Assembly (NCBI GenBank): GCA_947626065.1
Contig: CANQQT010000017.1
Coordinates: 1 to 38,864, forward strand
Direction of reading: 5' to 3'
Length of the DNA stretch: 38,864 nt
Source of the DNA: an uncultured Clostridia bacterium
GTDB lineage: Bacteria; Bacillota; Clostridia; Oscillospirales; CAG-272
Positions 7,697-15,228 of the stretch are shown here, piece after piece. Made by a program: the position numbers and the translations under genes. The notes under the pieces were generated by a model, which saw only the letters and a program-made list of their open reading frames with translations, did not search any database and was not told the origin of the DNA. Within the stretch, counting starts at the first letter, position 1; the number at the start of each line of letters is the position of its first letter.

Positions 7697-8098
7697 CTAT
7701 TTTTCGGCTTCCTCATTCGCCAATGCCCGATAGTGCGCCGAACCGTCGCTTTTGAAGCTAACGCACGACAGACCGGCCAGTCCGAACTCCCTCTTGATTT
7801 GTGCCCTAACGTCCTCGCGATTTAACTGCGGATTCAGATACACGGTCGCTTTGCTTCGTTTGACCTCCACGCGTCCGCGTGGGTAATAATTGTAAGGCTT
7901 GCCGTCGGTCACAGACCTCGGCAGTTTTTCCCACTCCGCCTTATGATTAAAATTCTCGCCGCTCTTGGCGGTAAACTCAACGTGTTCGAGCGGGGCGCCG
8001 TTTTCGTCACAGCGTACCTTGCGGCAGACGAGCGCCCCGTCAATCCGCCAGAAAACGCCTTTGTAAATGGCCGTGCCGTTTCTTTCGTTCAGTCCCAA
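7697..8098 (-). CDS. Small conserved hypothetical protein (YYPRGRVEV motif), start uncertain
   Basis: The real coding part is the C-terminal half of the track ORF 7697-8440. It includes WEKLPRSVTDGKPYNYYPRG, then RVEVKRSKATVYLNPQLN and SFKSDGSAHYRAL, a pattern I associate with conserved Firmicutes proteins of unknown role. The upstream part of the track ORF is a shadow of the SEL1 and BC1881 genes. A TTG at 8098, overlapping the end of the BC1881 gene by 10 bp, is the best available start (133 aa). No strong ribosome site is visible, only GGTGG about 13 bases away. Coupled re-initiation or a frameshift from the BC1881 ORF are alternatives. It contains no known catalytic motif. Confidence 0.6.
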   Translation of the reverse strand: MGLNERNGTAIYKGVFWRIDGALVCRKVRCDENGAPLEHVEFTAKSGENFNHKAEWEKLPRSVTDGKPYNYYPRGRVEVKRSKATVYLNPQLNREDVRAQIKREFGLAGLSCVSFKSDGSAHYRALANEEAEK

Positions 8099-8253
8099 AT
8101 CCGCAAAATCACCACCGGTCCGCTGTCGTTTACCGTCTGCCTGCCCGCGGTGATGCTGTAGGGCTCGTAGGGCTCGACCGAAAGCAGCTCTACGCCCTCC
8201 CGTTTTGCCAGCTCCTCCACCAGCTTTTTGGTTGATACGTCTTTCAGTTCCAT
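8089..8253 (-). CDS. BC1881 family protein, 54 aa
   Basis: Too short for the track. ATG follows AAAAAGGAGC with good spacing. The peptide begins MELKDVSTKKLVEELAKREG and continues VELLSVEPYEPYSI...GPVVILRIWD. This is the full pattern of the BC1881 family (DVSTKxLVEEL, EGV, VEPYExY, GPaxIL), a short protein of unknown function often found in Firmicutes phages and accessory regions. It starts 27 bp after the SEL1 stop. Its TGA lies inside the start region of the next gene, which runs in another frame. Confidence 0.8.
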   Translation of the reverse strand: MELKDVSTKKLVEELAKREGVELLSVEPYEPYSITAGRQTVNDSGPVVILRIWD

Positions 8254-8280
8254 TGTGATCGCTCCTTTTTGTTTTATTTC

Positions 8281-9564
8281 TCAGCCGACAGACTCGGATC
8301 CTTCGCCCTGCCGCCGAATAATATATAACTCGTCCGTGTCGCAAAATTTTAACAACACGCCGGTCAGATTGAAGCGCCTGCAAAGTTTCTCCGCTGTTTG
8401 CAGGGCTTCCTCCGCCGAGGCGACCGAGAGATTGACGCACAGAGATTTATCGTCAAAAACCAGGCCTCCGTCGCCATACTGCGATGCGTGAAAAAACCGC
8501 CCGATCGCCCACCGATTGCCGAAACGCTGGACGAAATATGTCAGCCCCTCCGCGGACAGCCCTTTGTTCCCCCGCCGCGAAAACGCAATCAGCGCGCCGC
8601 CCTCAAACGTGCCCGACGCCGTGATCGCCTTCTGCGAATCGAAACGAAGAGCGTCGGTTAAGAAGCCGTAAAAGTTATATTCATCCTTTTGATTGAGCTG
8701 ATTTACGGAATAGCTTGTTTTCCGCTTCGTATGCACGGCGTTTTGGTTTTTGTCCCAGCCGAGCCGCCAGTCGCGGTACTTGATCTGTCGTTCGGCGTAA
8801 AGCCGATACCACGCTGCCGCCTCTTTATGCCGCTTTTGCGCTTCTAAATAACGCGCAATCGTGCCCGGAGCGACGTTTGAACCGCTTTGCGACGCTTTTT
8901 CGTGCCAATAAAGCCCCAAAGCGACGTTCTTTTCGACATGGAAACCGTTGTAGTATCGATCCGCGACGTATTCCATCGCCTTTGTGCTCCCGTTTTCGGC
9001 GGCCTTCTGCGCCCAGTATAGGGCTTCTTCTTTATCCTCCGGAACGTCCCTCGTTCCGAGGTCATACAGCTCCATCAAATACTCCTGCGCCTCCGCGTCG
9101 CCCGCTTCGGCGGACTCCGTAACGCAACCCACGCTCTCGTCCGAGGTTTCGTCAAAAAGGATCTCGTCCAGCGCCTCGTCAAAGTCTCTGCCTTCGGTCA
9201 GCTCGGTAAGCCGTTGGATTCCCCGCTCGCTGACGGGATCGGGGTTTTTGGTCAAATCGTTTCTATAAATATTCCCGACGGCTTTTCTGTACCACCGTAT
9301 GGCGCTTTGATAGCTTTTTGAAACGCCGAAGCCGTTTTCATAGCACACTCCCAGCATAAACCGGGCGTTTGTCTGCGAAGTTGTATACTCGCCGTGGGCA
9401 AGATTCCGAAACTGCACAAACGCTCTTCTTCTGTTCTCGGGTGTTTCAGTTTTTAGCCGCAGAACCGCAAGCTCGCACTGCGCCGCCGGGTCGCCGGCGC
9501 TCTCGCCGCGAAACAGATCGAGCAAACGCTCAAATTCCGGGGAAAGGGTGATACTTTCGTCCAT
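8281..9564 (-). CDS. SEL1-repeat (TPR-like) protein, 427 aa
   Basis: ATG follows GGAGG with a 7-base gap. SEL1 repeats cover about residues 20-105 (ARFMLGVCYENGFGVSKSYQSAIRWYRKA) and 150-270 (EAQEYLMELYDLGTRDVPEDKEEALYWAQKAAENGS, AMEYVADRYYNGFHVEKN). The remaining 150 residues form a different beta-containing domain (EYNFYGFLTDALRF, GGLVFDDKSLCVNLSV). Cytoplasmic, no signal peptide. It is the first gene of a minus-strand run (SEL1, BC1881, YYPRG protein, DNA glycosylase, deiminase). It is not a close copy of the SEL1 protein at 4277-6160, though both may be scaffolds of the same kind. Confidence 0.85.
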   Translation of the reverse strand: MDESITLSPEFERLLDLFRGESAGDPAAQCELAVLRLKTETPENRRRAFVQFRNLAHGEYTTSQTNARFMLGVCYENGFGVSKSYQSAIRWYRKAVGNIYRNDLTKNPDPVSERGIQRLTELTEGRDFDEALDEILFDETSDESVGCVTESAEAGDAEAQEYLMELYDLGTRDVPEDKEEALYWAQKAAENGSTKAMEYVADRYYNGFHVEKNVALGLYWHEKASQSGSNVAPGTIARYLEAQKRHKEAAAWYRLYAERQIKYRDWRLGWDKNQNAVHTKRKTSYSVNQLNQKDEYNFYGFLTDALRFDSQKAITASGTFEGGALIAFSRRGNKGLSAEGLTYFVQRFGNRWAIGRFFHASQYGDGGLVFDDKSLCVNLSVASAEEALQTAEKLCRRFNLTGVLLKFCDTDELYIIRRQGEGSESVG

Positions 9565-9602
9565 TTTTTAGCCTCCAAAGCAAAAGTGATCGGTTCCGAG
9601 TT

Positions 9603-9674
9603 ATTATAGCACACTTTTCCGTTTTGACCGTGCGCGTGCGTTTTTGCCTTTTTCCCGATCCGAAAACGATTATA
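9603..9674 (-). promoter_or_regulatory. Two tandem TATAAT elements upstream of the SEL1 operon
   Basis: Minus-strand TATAAT occurs at 9608-9603 and again at 9674-9669, both preceded by the extended context GTGTG/GTGTGG. Neither has a clear TTGACA at 17 bp, so the exact start is uncertain. Both lie in or beside dispersed repeat R2. Confidence 0.4.
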
Positions 9675-9707
9675 CCACACCTTTTATTAAAACCCTTTTA
9701 TTATTTA
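9623..9707. repeat. Dispersed repeat R2, copy 2
   Basis: Partner of 4022-4102. It contains cgaaaacgattataccacacc, which on the minus strand includes a TATAAT. It ends about 35 bp from the antitoxin stop at 9743. Confidence 0.55.
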
Positions 9708-9742
9708 ATCTCTTTTTATTTGCCCGGCTTTCGTCAGCCGCT

Positions 9743-9985
9743 TCATTTGGCAAGTGCCTTATACGCCTGCCGGTTTTTTTCGATCAGGCGCTTGGAAATC
9801 GCCATAACGTCCTCGTCAGCGGCAAGCTGCTCAGATTCCGCCTGACTGAACTCCACGATAAGATAGCGCGGCACGTTGTTTTTGAGGATAACGGCGGCGC
9901 CGTTCTCGTCAACAAGCCGAGCGACACGGGAGAAGTTTTGATTGGCTTCCGTGATGGAAACCAGCGTTTTTGTGTTAATCGTCAC
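9743..9985 (-). CDS. Phd/YefM-family antitoxin, no adjacent toxin
   Basis: The track starts at TTG 9991, but GGAGGTGG is then only about one base away. GTG 9985 has proper spacing and gives 80 residues. TINTKTLVSITEANQNFSRVARLVDENG is the classic Phd/YefM N-terminal DNA-binding region, followed by AAVILKNNVPRYLIVEF and a C-terminal helical tail (AISKRLIEKNRQAYKAL). Such antitoxins repress their own promoter and neutralise a RelE/Doc-type toxin. Neither the 178 bp downstream nor the 300 bp upstream encodes a recognisable toxin, so it is solitary here. The promoter and an overlapping inverted repeat (10018-10041) suggest autoregulation. Confidence 0.82.
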   Translation of the reverse strand: MTINTKTLVSITEANQNFSRVARLVDENGAAVILKNNVPRYLIVEFSQAESEQLAADEDVMAISKRLIEKNRQAYKALAK

Positions 9986-10005
9986 TTTCAACCACCTCCA
10001 TCTTT

Positions 10006-10041
10006 ATTATACACCACAAATAGGAGAAATTCAACCTATTT
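10006..10041 (-). promoter_or_regulatory. Antitoxin promoter with overlapping palindromic operator
   Basis: On the minus strand, TTGAAT (10034-10029), a 17-bp spacer and TATAAT (10011-10006). The inverted repeat AAATAGG-N10-CCTATTT (10018-10041) covers the -35 element, the expected place for autorepression by a Phd/YefM protein. Confidence 0.65.
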
Positions 10042-10130
10042 CGGAAAAATTTTGAAAGGAGGCTTCTTGTTATCGTCAATCTATGGTGACTTCAAATATG
10101 CAGATATCCGCAAACAGCCCGCGGATTCGG

Positions 10131-10184
10131 ATAACGTATAATATTTTTCCCGTCTTTCTTTTTGCGAAAAATAGTATACGTTAT
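10131..10184. repeat. Long imperfect inverted repeat in the antitoxin/tRNA spacer
   Basis: ataacgtataatatttttc (10131-10149) and gaaaaatagtatacgttat (10166-10184) are inverted with one mismatch and a 16-base loop. A smaller palindrome, atccgc/gcggat, precedes it at about 10106-10125. The 313-bp spacer 9992-10304 otherwise holds only the antitoxin promoter and the tRNA terminator; the 67-aa track ORF is not convincing. Confidence 0.6.
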
Positions 10185-10265
10185 CTGTGAACGCGAAAAG
10201 TGATATGATTTCTGCCGTCCGCCTTTTTATATACGCAAGAAAATTGTGACAACGGAAAGATATAG

Positions 10266-10299
10266 CAAAAAGCCTTGAAAACACAATCTTTTCAAGGCT
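10266..10299 (-). terminator. Intrinsic terminator after tRNA-Leu
   Basis: The 11-bp stem AGCCTTGAAAA/TTTTCAAGGCT has a 7-base loop and is followed on the minus strand by TTTTTGC. Confidence 0.8.
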
Positions 10300-10304
10300 T
10301 TTTA

Positions 10305-10391
10305 TGGTGCGGGTAAGAGGACTTGAACCTCCACGAAGTTGCCCCCACTAGAACCTGAATCTAGCGCGTCTGCCAATTCCGCCATACCCGC
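10305..10391 (-). tRNA. tRNA-Leu (anticodon CAG)
   Basis: 87 nt with CCA encoded. The acceptor stem GCGGGTA/TACCCGC is perfect. The anticodon stem CTAGA/TCTAG holds the loop TTCAGGT, giving CAG (reads CUG). The long class II variable arm (GTGGGGGCAACTTCGT) and the T arm GGTTCAAGTCC are present. A consensus promoter precedes it and an intrinsic terminator follows. Confidence 0.96.
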
Positions 10392-10457
10392 GTATGTTTT
10401 CCGGAAAGAAGCGGCTCCGCTCCCTCCGTGTCCCGGCCTTATCGCCGATACTTGCTT

Positions 10458-10486
10458 ATTATACCATATTCGCCCCGCCTTGTCAA
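10458..10486 (-). promoter_or_regulatory. Consensus promoter for tRNA-Leu
   Basis: On the minus strand, TTGACA (10486-10481), a 17-bp GC-rich spacer and TATAAT (10463-10458), about 65 bp upstream of the tRNA. Between this and the plus-strand promoter at 10645 I see nothing else in spacer 10392-10754. Confidence 0.85.
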
Positions 10487-10644
10487 GAGAAAAACGAAAA
10501 AAACTTATTCGGAAAGAGCCGCAAATTTCAGCGCCCGACGAAAGAAAATCAAAAGTTCAAAGCAAAGGCCCCGTGCCGCTCGGAAACCACTTCCGCCTGC
10601 GAATTAACCGAAAAACTTCTTCTCCGATTTTTCTCTTTCCCGGT

Positions 10645-10673
10645 TTGACAATCCGCCCCGTCTGTGCTATAAT
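10645..10673 (+). promoter_or_regulatory. Consensus promoter for the amidohydrolase operon
   Basis: TTGACA (10645-10650), a 17-bp spacer and TATAAT (10668-10673), about 80 bp before the amidohydrolase ATG. Confidence 0.85.
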
Positions 10674-10754
10674 GGATGCGGGGAGAGCTCCCGGCCCAAC
10701 CGTCCGCGGATTTCTTTACCCATCCGTGCCGGATTCCGGCAGAAAGCCGAATTT

Positions 10755-11582
10755 ATGTACCGAATCATCGACTGCCACACCCACACCTACCCGGAGGCGA
10801 TTGCCGAAAAGGCCTCGAAAAACCTCGCGGAATTCTACCGCTTTACCGTCGCGGAGAGCGGAACCTTCCCCGACCTTCTTTCCTGCGAAAGGGAAGCCGG
10901 CATCGGCGGCTTTCTCCTTCTCCCGGTGGCCACGGCGGCCAAAAACGTCGATTCCGTCAACCGTGCGGCGGTGGAACAGGTAAAAAGGGCCCTGGAGGCC
11001 GGATTTGAAGCCGCGAGCTTCGGCTGTATGCACCCCGACTATCCGGATTTCCGCGCCTCCCTTGATTACTGCCTTTCCCACGGCCTGCGGGGCATCAAGC
11101 TCCACCCCGATCTGCAAGGCGTAAAAGCCGACTGTGACCGCCTCTTTTCCCTTTATGAAATCATGCAGGAAAAGGGGATGATTCTCTGGCTCCACGTCGG
11201 GGACGACCGCCCGGAGATTGACTTTTCCTCCCCCGAACGGGTGGCGAATATTGCGAAGACCTTCCCGAAGCTGACCGTCGTCGCCGCCCATCTCGGCGGA
11301 TACCGGGTCTGGGATCGCGCCGAGCGCATTTTGATGGGCAAATTTGAAAATCTCCTTTACGACTGCTCCAGCACCCTCTTTGCCATGAGCCCGGAGCGGG
11401 GAAAATTTCTGATTGAAAAATGCGGCACCGACCGCGTCATGTTCGGAAGCGATTACCCCGCCATCTCCCCCGCCGCCTCTCTTGAAGGCTTTCTGCGTCT
11501 GGATTTTTCGGAGGAGGTGCGGCAGGATATCCTTTCCCGCAACATCCGGCGGCTTCTTCCCTTCGGTGACAGCCGTGAATGA
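10755..11582 (+). CDS. Amidohydrolase-2 family metal-dependent hydrolase
   Basis: The TIM-barrel family hydrolyses or decarboxylates small molecules with one or two metal ions. Visible motifs: DCHTHTYPE at the N-terminus (metal-binding HxH), GIKLHPDLQG near 113, LWLHVGD near 146, VVAAHLGG near 176, and VMFGSDYP near 230 with the catalytic Asp. All expected metal ligands appear present, and 275 aa is the usual length. The ribosome site is weak. It overlaps the methyltransferase gene by 8 bases (GTGAATGA), so the two are co-expressed. The substrate cannot be told from sequence. Confidence 0.85.
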   Translation: MYRIIDCHTHTYPEAIAEKASKNLAEFYRFTVAESGTFPDLLSCEREAGIGGFLLLPVATAAKNVDSVNRAAVEQVKRALEAGFEAASFGCMHPDYPDFRASLDYCLSHGLRGIKLHPDLQGVKADCDRLFSLYEIMQEKGMILWLHVGDDRPEIDFSSPERVANIAKTFPKLTVVAAHLGGYRVWDRAERILMGKFENLLYDCSSTLFAMSPERGKFLIEKCGTDRVMFGSDYPAISPAASLEGFLRLDFSEEVRQDILSRNIRRLLPFGDSRE

Positions 11583-12630
11583 TCTTTGGAGCTATCTTGA
11601 AACCGTCGATCGCCCGATCGTCCTCTACGGTACCGGCGACGGCGCCGACAAAATTCTTGCCGAGCTTGACCGGCGGGGCATTCCGGTTGCCGATATTTTC
11701 GCCAGCGACGGCTTCGTCAGAAACCGCGTTTTTCGCGAAAAAAAGGTCATCTCCTACGAGGAAGCGCGGCGGCGGCACGGTGACGGCATGATTCTTCTCC
11801 TCGCCTTCGGCTCCTCCCGCCCCGAGATCATCGGGCGCTTTTACGCGCTTGCGAACCGGCACGAATTTTACGCCCCCGACGTCCCGGTCGCGGGTGGGGA
11901 GCTCTTCACCGCTTCCTTCGCGCGCGCCCACGAGGAGGAGCTGCGGCAGGCGCGGGAGCTCTTTTCCGACGATGAGTCAAAAGCCCTTTTCGACTCGGTG
12001 ATACGCTACCGTCTGAGCGGCGACATCCGCTTTCTTTCCGAACCGGTGACCGATCCCGACCGGGTTTTCTCCACCCTTCTCCACCCCGAAAGTTATCGGC
12101 TGGCCGCCGACCTCGGGGCCTATACCGGGGACACGGCGCTCTTTCTCCTCAAACGCGCGCCCAAGCTTGAAGCTCTCCTCGCCCTCGAACCGGATTCTCG
12201 GAATTTCGGAAAGCTCTGCCTGAACACCGCCCCGACAAAGAAGGTGGAGGCCCATCTTGTCGCCGCTTGGAACCGGCCCGACGTCCTCCCCTTCTCCCAA
12301 GGAGGAGGCCGGGGCATCCGGCACTCGGAGGGGAAAAAGGCCGTGCAGGTCCGGGCGCTCCCTCTCGACTTTCTTCTCGACGGTCGGAGGCCCGACTTCA
12401 TCAAATTCGACGTGGAGGGCGCCGAACGGGAGGCCCTTGAGGGCTGCGCGGGGAGTATTTCCGCCCATTCGCCGGAGCTTCAGGTCGCCCTCTACCACCG
12501 GAGCGAGGATCTGTTTTCCCTTCCCCTTCTTCTTCACCGTCTGAATCCCTCCTATTCCTTCTATCTGCGCCGCTTCCCCTGCATCCCGGCTTGGGATCTC
12601 AATCTTTTTGCCGTGAAAAACCCGTTTTAA
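11575..12630 (+). CDS. FkbM-family SAM-dependent methyltransferase with N-terminal Rossmann-like domain
   Basis: The track start at 11413 lies inside the amidohydrolase and its first 54 residues are a shadow. GTG 11575 gives 351 residues beginning VNDLWSYLETVDRPIVLYG. Residues about 14-110 form a GxGxG-type Rossmann unit (LYGTGDGADKILAELDRRG). About 165-330 is the FkbM domain: ADLGAYTGDTALFLL (SAM loop), ALEPDSRNFGKL, then DFIKFDVEGAEREALEG, which is the hallmark FkbM motif. FkbM enzymes O-methylate sugars, polyketides or lipids. The fusion with a Rossmann domain is common among cell-surface sugar modifiers. The substrate is unknown; co-expression with the amidohydrolase is the only clue. Confidence 0.85.
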   Translation: MNDLWSYLETVDRPIVLYGTGDGADKILAELDRRGIPVADIFASDGFVRNRVFREKKVISYEEARRRHGDGMILLLAFGSSRPEIIGRFYALANRHEFYAPDVPVAGGELFTASFARAHEEELRQARELFSDDESKALFDSVIRYRLSGDIRFLSEPVTDPDRVFSTLLHPESYRLAADLGAYTGDTALFLLKRAPKLEALLALEPDSRNFGKLCLNTAPTKKVEAHLVAAWNRPDVLPFSQGGGRGIRHSEGKKAVQVRALPLDFLLDGRRPDFIKFDVEGAEREALEGCAGSISAHSPELQVALYHRSEDLFSLPLLLHRLNPSYSFYLRRFPCIPAWDLNLFAVKNPF

Positions 12631-12684
12631 AGAGTCCTTCTCTTTTTCAAAATCCTGTCAGGGCCCGCCCGAAAGGAAACCGTT

Positions 12685-15162
12685 ATGAGCGATATTTTCA
12701 GCAAATTCACCCCCTTTCTTCAGGACTACATCTACCGGAACGGCTGGGAAAGCCTGCGCGAGGTGCAGGTCGGCGCCGCCGAGGTTCTGCTTGAGACGCA
12801 GAACAACCTGCTCCTCACCTCCCCGACCGCGTCCGGCAAGACCGAGGCGGCCTTTTTCCCCGTCATCTCCCTTCTCGCCGCCGATCCGCCGACGAGCTTC
12901 GGCGTGCTCTATATCGCCCCGCTGAAAAGCCTGATCAACGATCAGTTTTCCCGCCTTGACGAGGTGCTGGATCAAAGCGGCATTCCCGTCTTTCACTGGC
13001 ACGGCGACGTGGCGATGTCCCACAAGAACAAGGCTCTGCGCAATCCGCAGGGAATCCTTCAAATCACGCCGGAATCGCTGGAAAGTATGCTGATGAACCG
13101 CTCGAACGATATCGTCCGCCTCTTCGGCGACCTGCGCTTCATCATCCTCGATGAAATTCACATCCTGACCGGCACCGACCGCGGCAATCAGATGATCTGC
13201 CAGCTTTGCAGAATCTCCCGCCTGATCGGTCACAACCCCGTCCGCATCGGCCTTTCGGCCACGCTCGGCGACCCGGAAAGAGCGGCGGCATGGCTGGGCG
13301 GCGGCTCCAACCGGAAGACCTCCGTCGTCGGAACCCGACAGGGCAAAGCCTCCTTCCGGCTGGGAATGGAGCATTTCTACATTCAAAACGACGCCTCCGA
13401 CCAGACAAACGCCGCAAACCGCTTTCTCACCGAGGAGGACAGAAGCCGGCTTTCCGAGGGCGAAAATCCCCCTCCCGCAAAAGAGGCTGCAGGGGAAGAG
13501 ACCGTCGGAAGCTCCTCTGCGAAAAATGCCCACGAGGAAGGCGTCCCCACCGGTGAAATCCGCGAAAAAGCGGCCCCCGCCGCAAGCTCCCTCACCGAAA
13601 ATTTTCTCGTCGAAAATTCCACCGTCGAAAAGGCCGCCGGTGAGGAATCCGAAGGCACATCTTCCGATGGAAAAAACAGCGAAGCTTCTCTCCCTTCCCT
13701 CCCGCTCGACCCCGGCTTTGAATACATTTACGACTGCTCCCGCGGCAAAAAGTGCTTGATTTTCTCCAATTCTAGGGAGGAGACCGAATATCTGACCGCC
13801 ACCCTCCGCCAGATTGCCGAACGGCGGGGCGATCCCGACGTTTTTCAGATTCACCACGGGAACCTCTCGGCCTCGATCCGGGAGGAGGCGGAAATGAAGC
13901 TGAAAGACGACGACCTCCGCACCGTCACCTGCGCGACGGTCACCCTCGAGCTCGGCATCGATATCGGGCGGCTGGAGCGGATTCTCCAGCTCGACGCTCC
14001 TACCACGGTTTCCAGCTTCCTCCAGCGCCTCGGTCGGTCGGGGCGGCGGGGAGAGCCCCCCGAAATGATGATGGTATTCCGGGAGGAGAATCCCCTGCCC
14101 AATACGCCGCTTCCTCAGCTAATGCCGTGGGGTCTCCTCCGCGCCATTGCCATTGTACAGCTCTATCTTGAGGAGCGCTTCATCGAGCCGCCGAACGTCA
14201 AAAAGCTCCCCTTCAGCCTCCTGTTTCAGCAGACGCTGAGCATCCTCGCCGCCTCGGGAGAGCTTACGCCGAAGGAGCTGGCCGGTCGGGTGCTGACTCT
14301 GCCGCCCTTTGCCGGGGTGGCCGCCGAGGACTACCGTCAGCTTCTCCTCTCGATGGTAAAAAACGAATTTCTCGAACTCACCGAAGAAAAAGGCCTTCTC
14401 ATCGGCCAGCGGGGAGAGCGGCTGATCAGCAGCTTCAAATTCTACGCCGTATTCAAGGACAGCGAGGACTATACCGTCCGCTGTGGCTCCGACGAAATCG
14501 GCACCATCACCACGCCTCCTCCCGTCGGCGACCGCTTCGCCCTCGCCGGGCGGGTCTGGGAGGTGGAGGAGCTCGACGTCCCCCGGAAGCTGATCTACGT
14601 AAAAGAGGTCAAGGGAAAGATGGAAATCTCATGGCCTGGAGACTACGGAGAAATTCACACGCGGATTTTGGAGCGGATGAAGCAGGTTCTCGTGGAGGAC
14701 ACTGTCTATCCCTATTTGAAAAAGAACGCGTGTCAGCGTCTGGACGTCGCCCGGCATATCGCCCGCAACACCGGGATGCTGGAGCATTCCCTCGTCCATC
14801 TCGGCGGCTACAGCTGGTGCCTCTTCCCGTGGCTCGGAACCCGTTCCTTCCGGACGCTCCGGAAATTCATCGTCAAAAACGGCGCGCCCTTCAGAATCAG
14901 CGGCATGGAGTACGAGGGCTGCTGTTATATGACCTTCAAGATGGAGCAGGGGAACGGCAGAGAGCTGATCGCCGCCCTGAACCGGAAGGCTTCGACGGAG
15001 GGCATCGACCTTGAAAGCCTTGTCTCGGCCTCGGAATGCCCGGTTTTTGAAAAGTACGACGATTTTATCCCCTCCGCCCTCCTGCGCAAAGCTTATCAAA
15101 CCGACCGGCTTCGCGCCGACGAGGTCGTCGCCCGGCTGGCGGAGCTTGCGGAGGAGCCCTGA
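12685..15162 (+). CDS. Lhr-like DEAD/DEAH-box helicase
   Basis: ATG follows AAAGGAAACCGTT. RecA domain 1 carries SPTASGKTEAAF (Walker A, about 45-56), APLKSLINDQ (Ia), LDEIH (II) and LSATLGDPE (III). RecA domain 2 carries LIFSNSREETEYL, LELGIDIG and LQRLGRSGRRG (VI). A C-terminal region of about 350 residues fits the winged-helix and DEAD/H-associated parts of Lhr-type helicases. These are ATP-dependent 3'-5' DNA helicases linked to repair. Between the two RecA domains (about 250-345) lies an acidic Ser/Glu/Ala-rich insert that looks disordered and contains a short repeat (VEN..VEK). The gene has its own spacer from FkbM (54 bp) and may be part of that operon. It ends at a strong bidirectional terminator. 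Confidence 0.88.
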   Translation: MSDIFSKFTPFLQDYIYRNGWESLREVQVGAAEVLLETQNNLLLTSPTASGKTEAAFFPVISLLAADPPTSFGVLYIAPLKSLINDQFSRLDEVLDQSGIPVFHWHGDVAMSHKNKALRNPQGILQITPESLESMLMNRSNDIVRLFGDLRFIILDEIHILTGTDRGNQMICQLCRISRLIGHNPVRIGLSATLGDPERAAAWLGGGSNRKTSVVGTRQGKASFRLGMEHFYIQNDASDQTNAANRFLTEEDRSRLSEGENPPPAKEAAGEETVGSSSAKNAHEEGVPTGEIREKAAPAASSLTENFLVENSTVEKAAGEESEGTSSDGKNSEASLPSLPLDPGFEYIYDCSRGKKCLIFSNSREETEYLTATLRQIAERRGDPDVFQIHHGNLSASIREEAEMKLKDDDLRTVTCATVTLELGIDIGRLERILQLDAPTTVSSFLQRLGRSGRRGEPPEMMMVFREENPLPNTPLPQLMPWGLLRAIAIVQLYLEERFIEPPNVKKLPFSLLFQQTLSILAASGELTPKELAGRVLTLPPFAGVAAEDYRQLLLSMVKNEFLELTEEKGLLIGQRGERLISSFKFYAVFKDSEDYTVRCGSDEIGTITTPPPVGDRFALAGRVWEVEELDVPRKLIYVKEVKGKMEISWPGDYGEIHTRILERMKQVLVEDTVYPYLKKNACQRLDVARHIARNTGMLEHSLVHLGGYSWCLFPWLGTRSFRTLRKFIVKNGAPFRISGMEYEGCCYMTFKMEQGNGRELIAALNRKASTEGIDLESLVSASECPVFEKYDDFIPSALLRKAYQTDRLRADEVVARLAELAEEP
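13590..13650 (+). repeat. In-frame ~15-bp repeat inside the helicase insert
   Basis: Three imperfect copies of a unit like accgtcgaaaattcc encode ENFLVENSTVEKA within the low-complexity linker between the helicase domains. Confidence 0.45.
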
Positions 15163-15180
15163 AAGCTCTGCCGACAACGC

Positions 15181-15213
15181 AAAAAGGCACGGGAAGCTCT
15201 CCTGTGCCTTTTT
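15181..15213. terminator. Bidirectional terminator between helicase and SpoIIQ-like gene
   Basis: AAAAAGGCACGGG-loop-CCTGTGCCTTTTT is a near-perfect stem with A and T tracts on both sides, so it can stop both the helicase and the convergent peptidase transcript. Confidence 0.85.
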
Positions 15214-15228
15214 CCTTTGGCCAAGCGA

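Noticed and set aside
8089-8253. Prophage remnant, because BC1881 proteins often occur in phages
   Set aside because: No integrase, terminase, portal or other phage gene nearby, and no attachment repeat found at the tRNA-Leu.
8098-8440. N-terminal part of the 247-aa ORF 7697-8440
   Set aside because: Out-of-frame reading of the SEL1 gene end and the BC1881 gene; only the C-terminal half looks like protein.
10081-10284. 67-aa minus-strand ORF considered as the missing toxin
   Set aside because: No toxin motif, overlaps the long palindrome and tRNA terminator, and has no ribosome site.
10339-10983. Plus-strand ORF of 214 aa across the tRNA-amidohydrolase spacer
   Set aside because: Begins inside the tRNA gene and runs out of frame into the amidohydrolase; no domain features.
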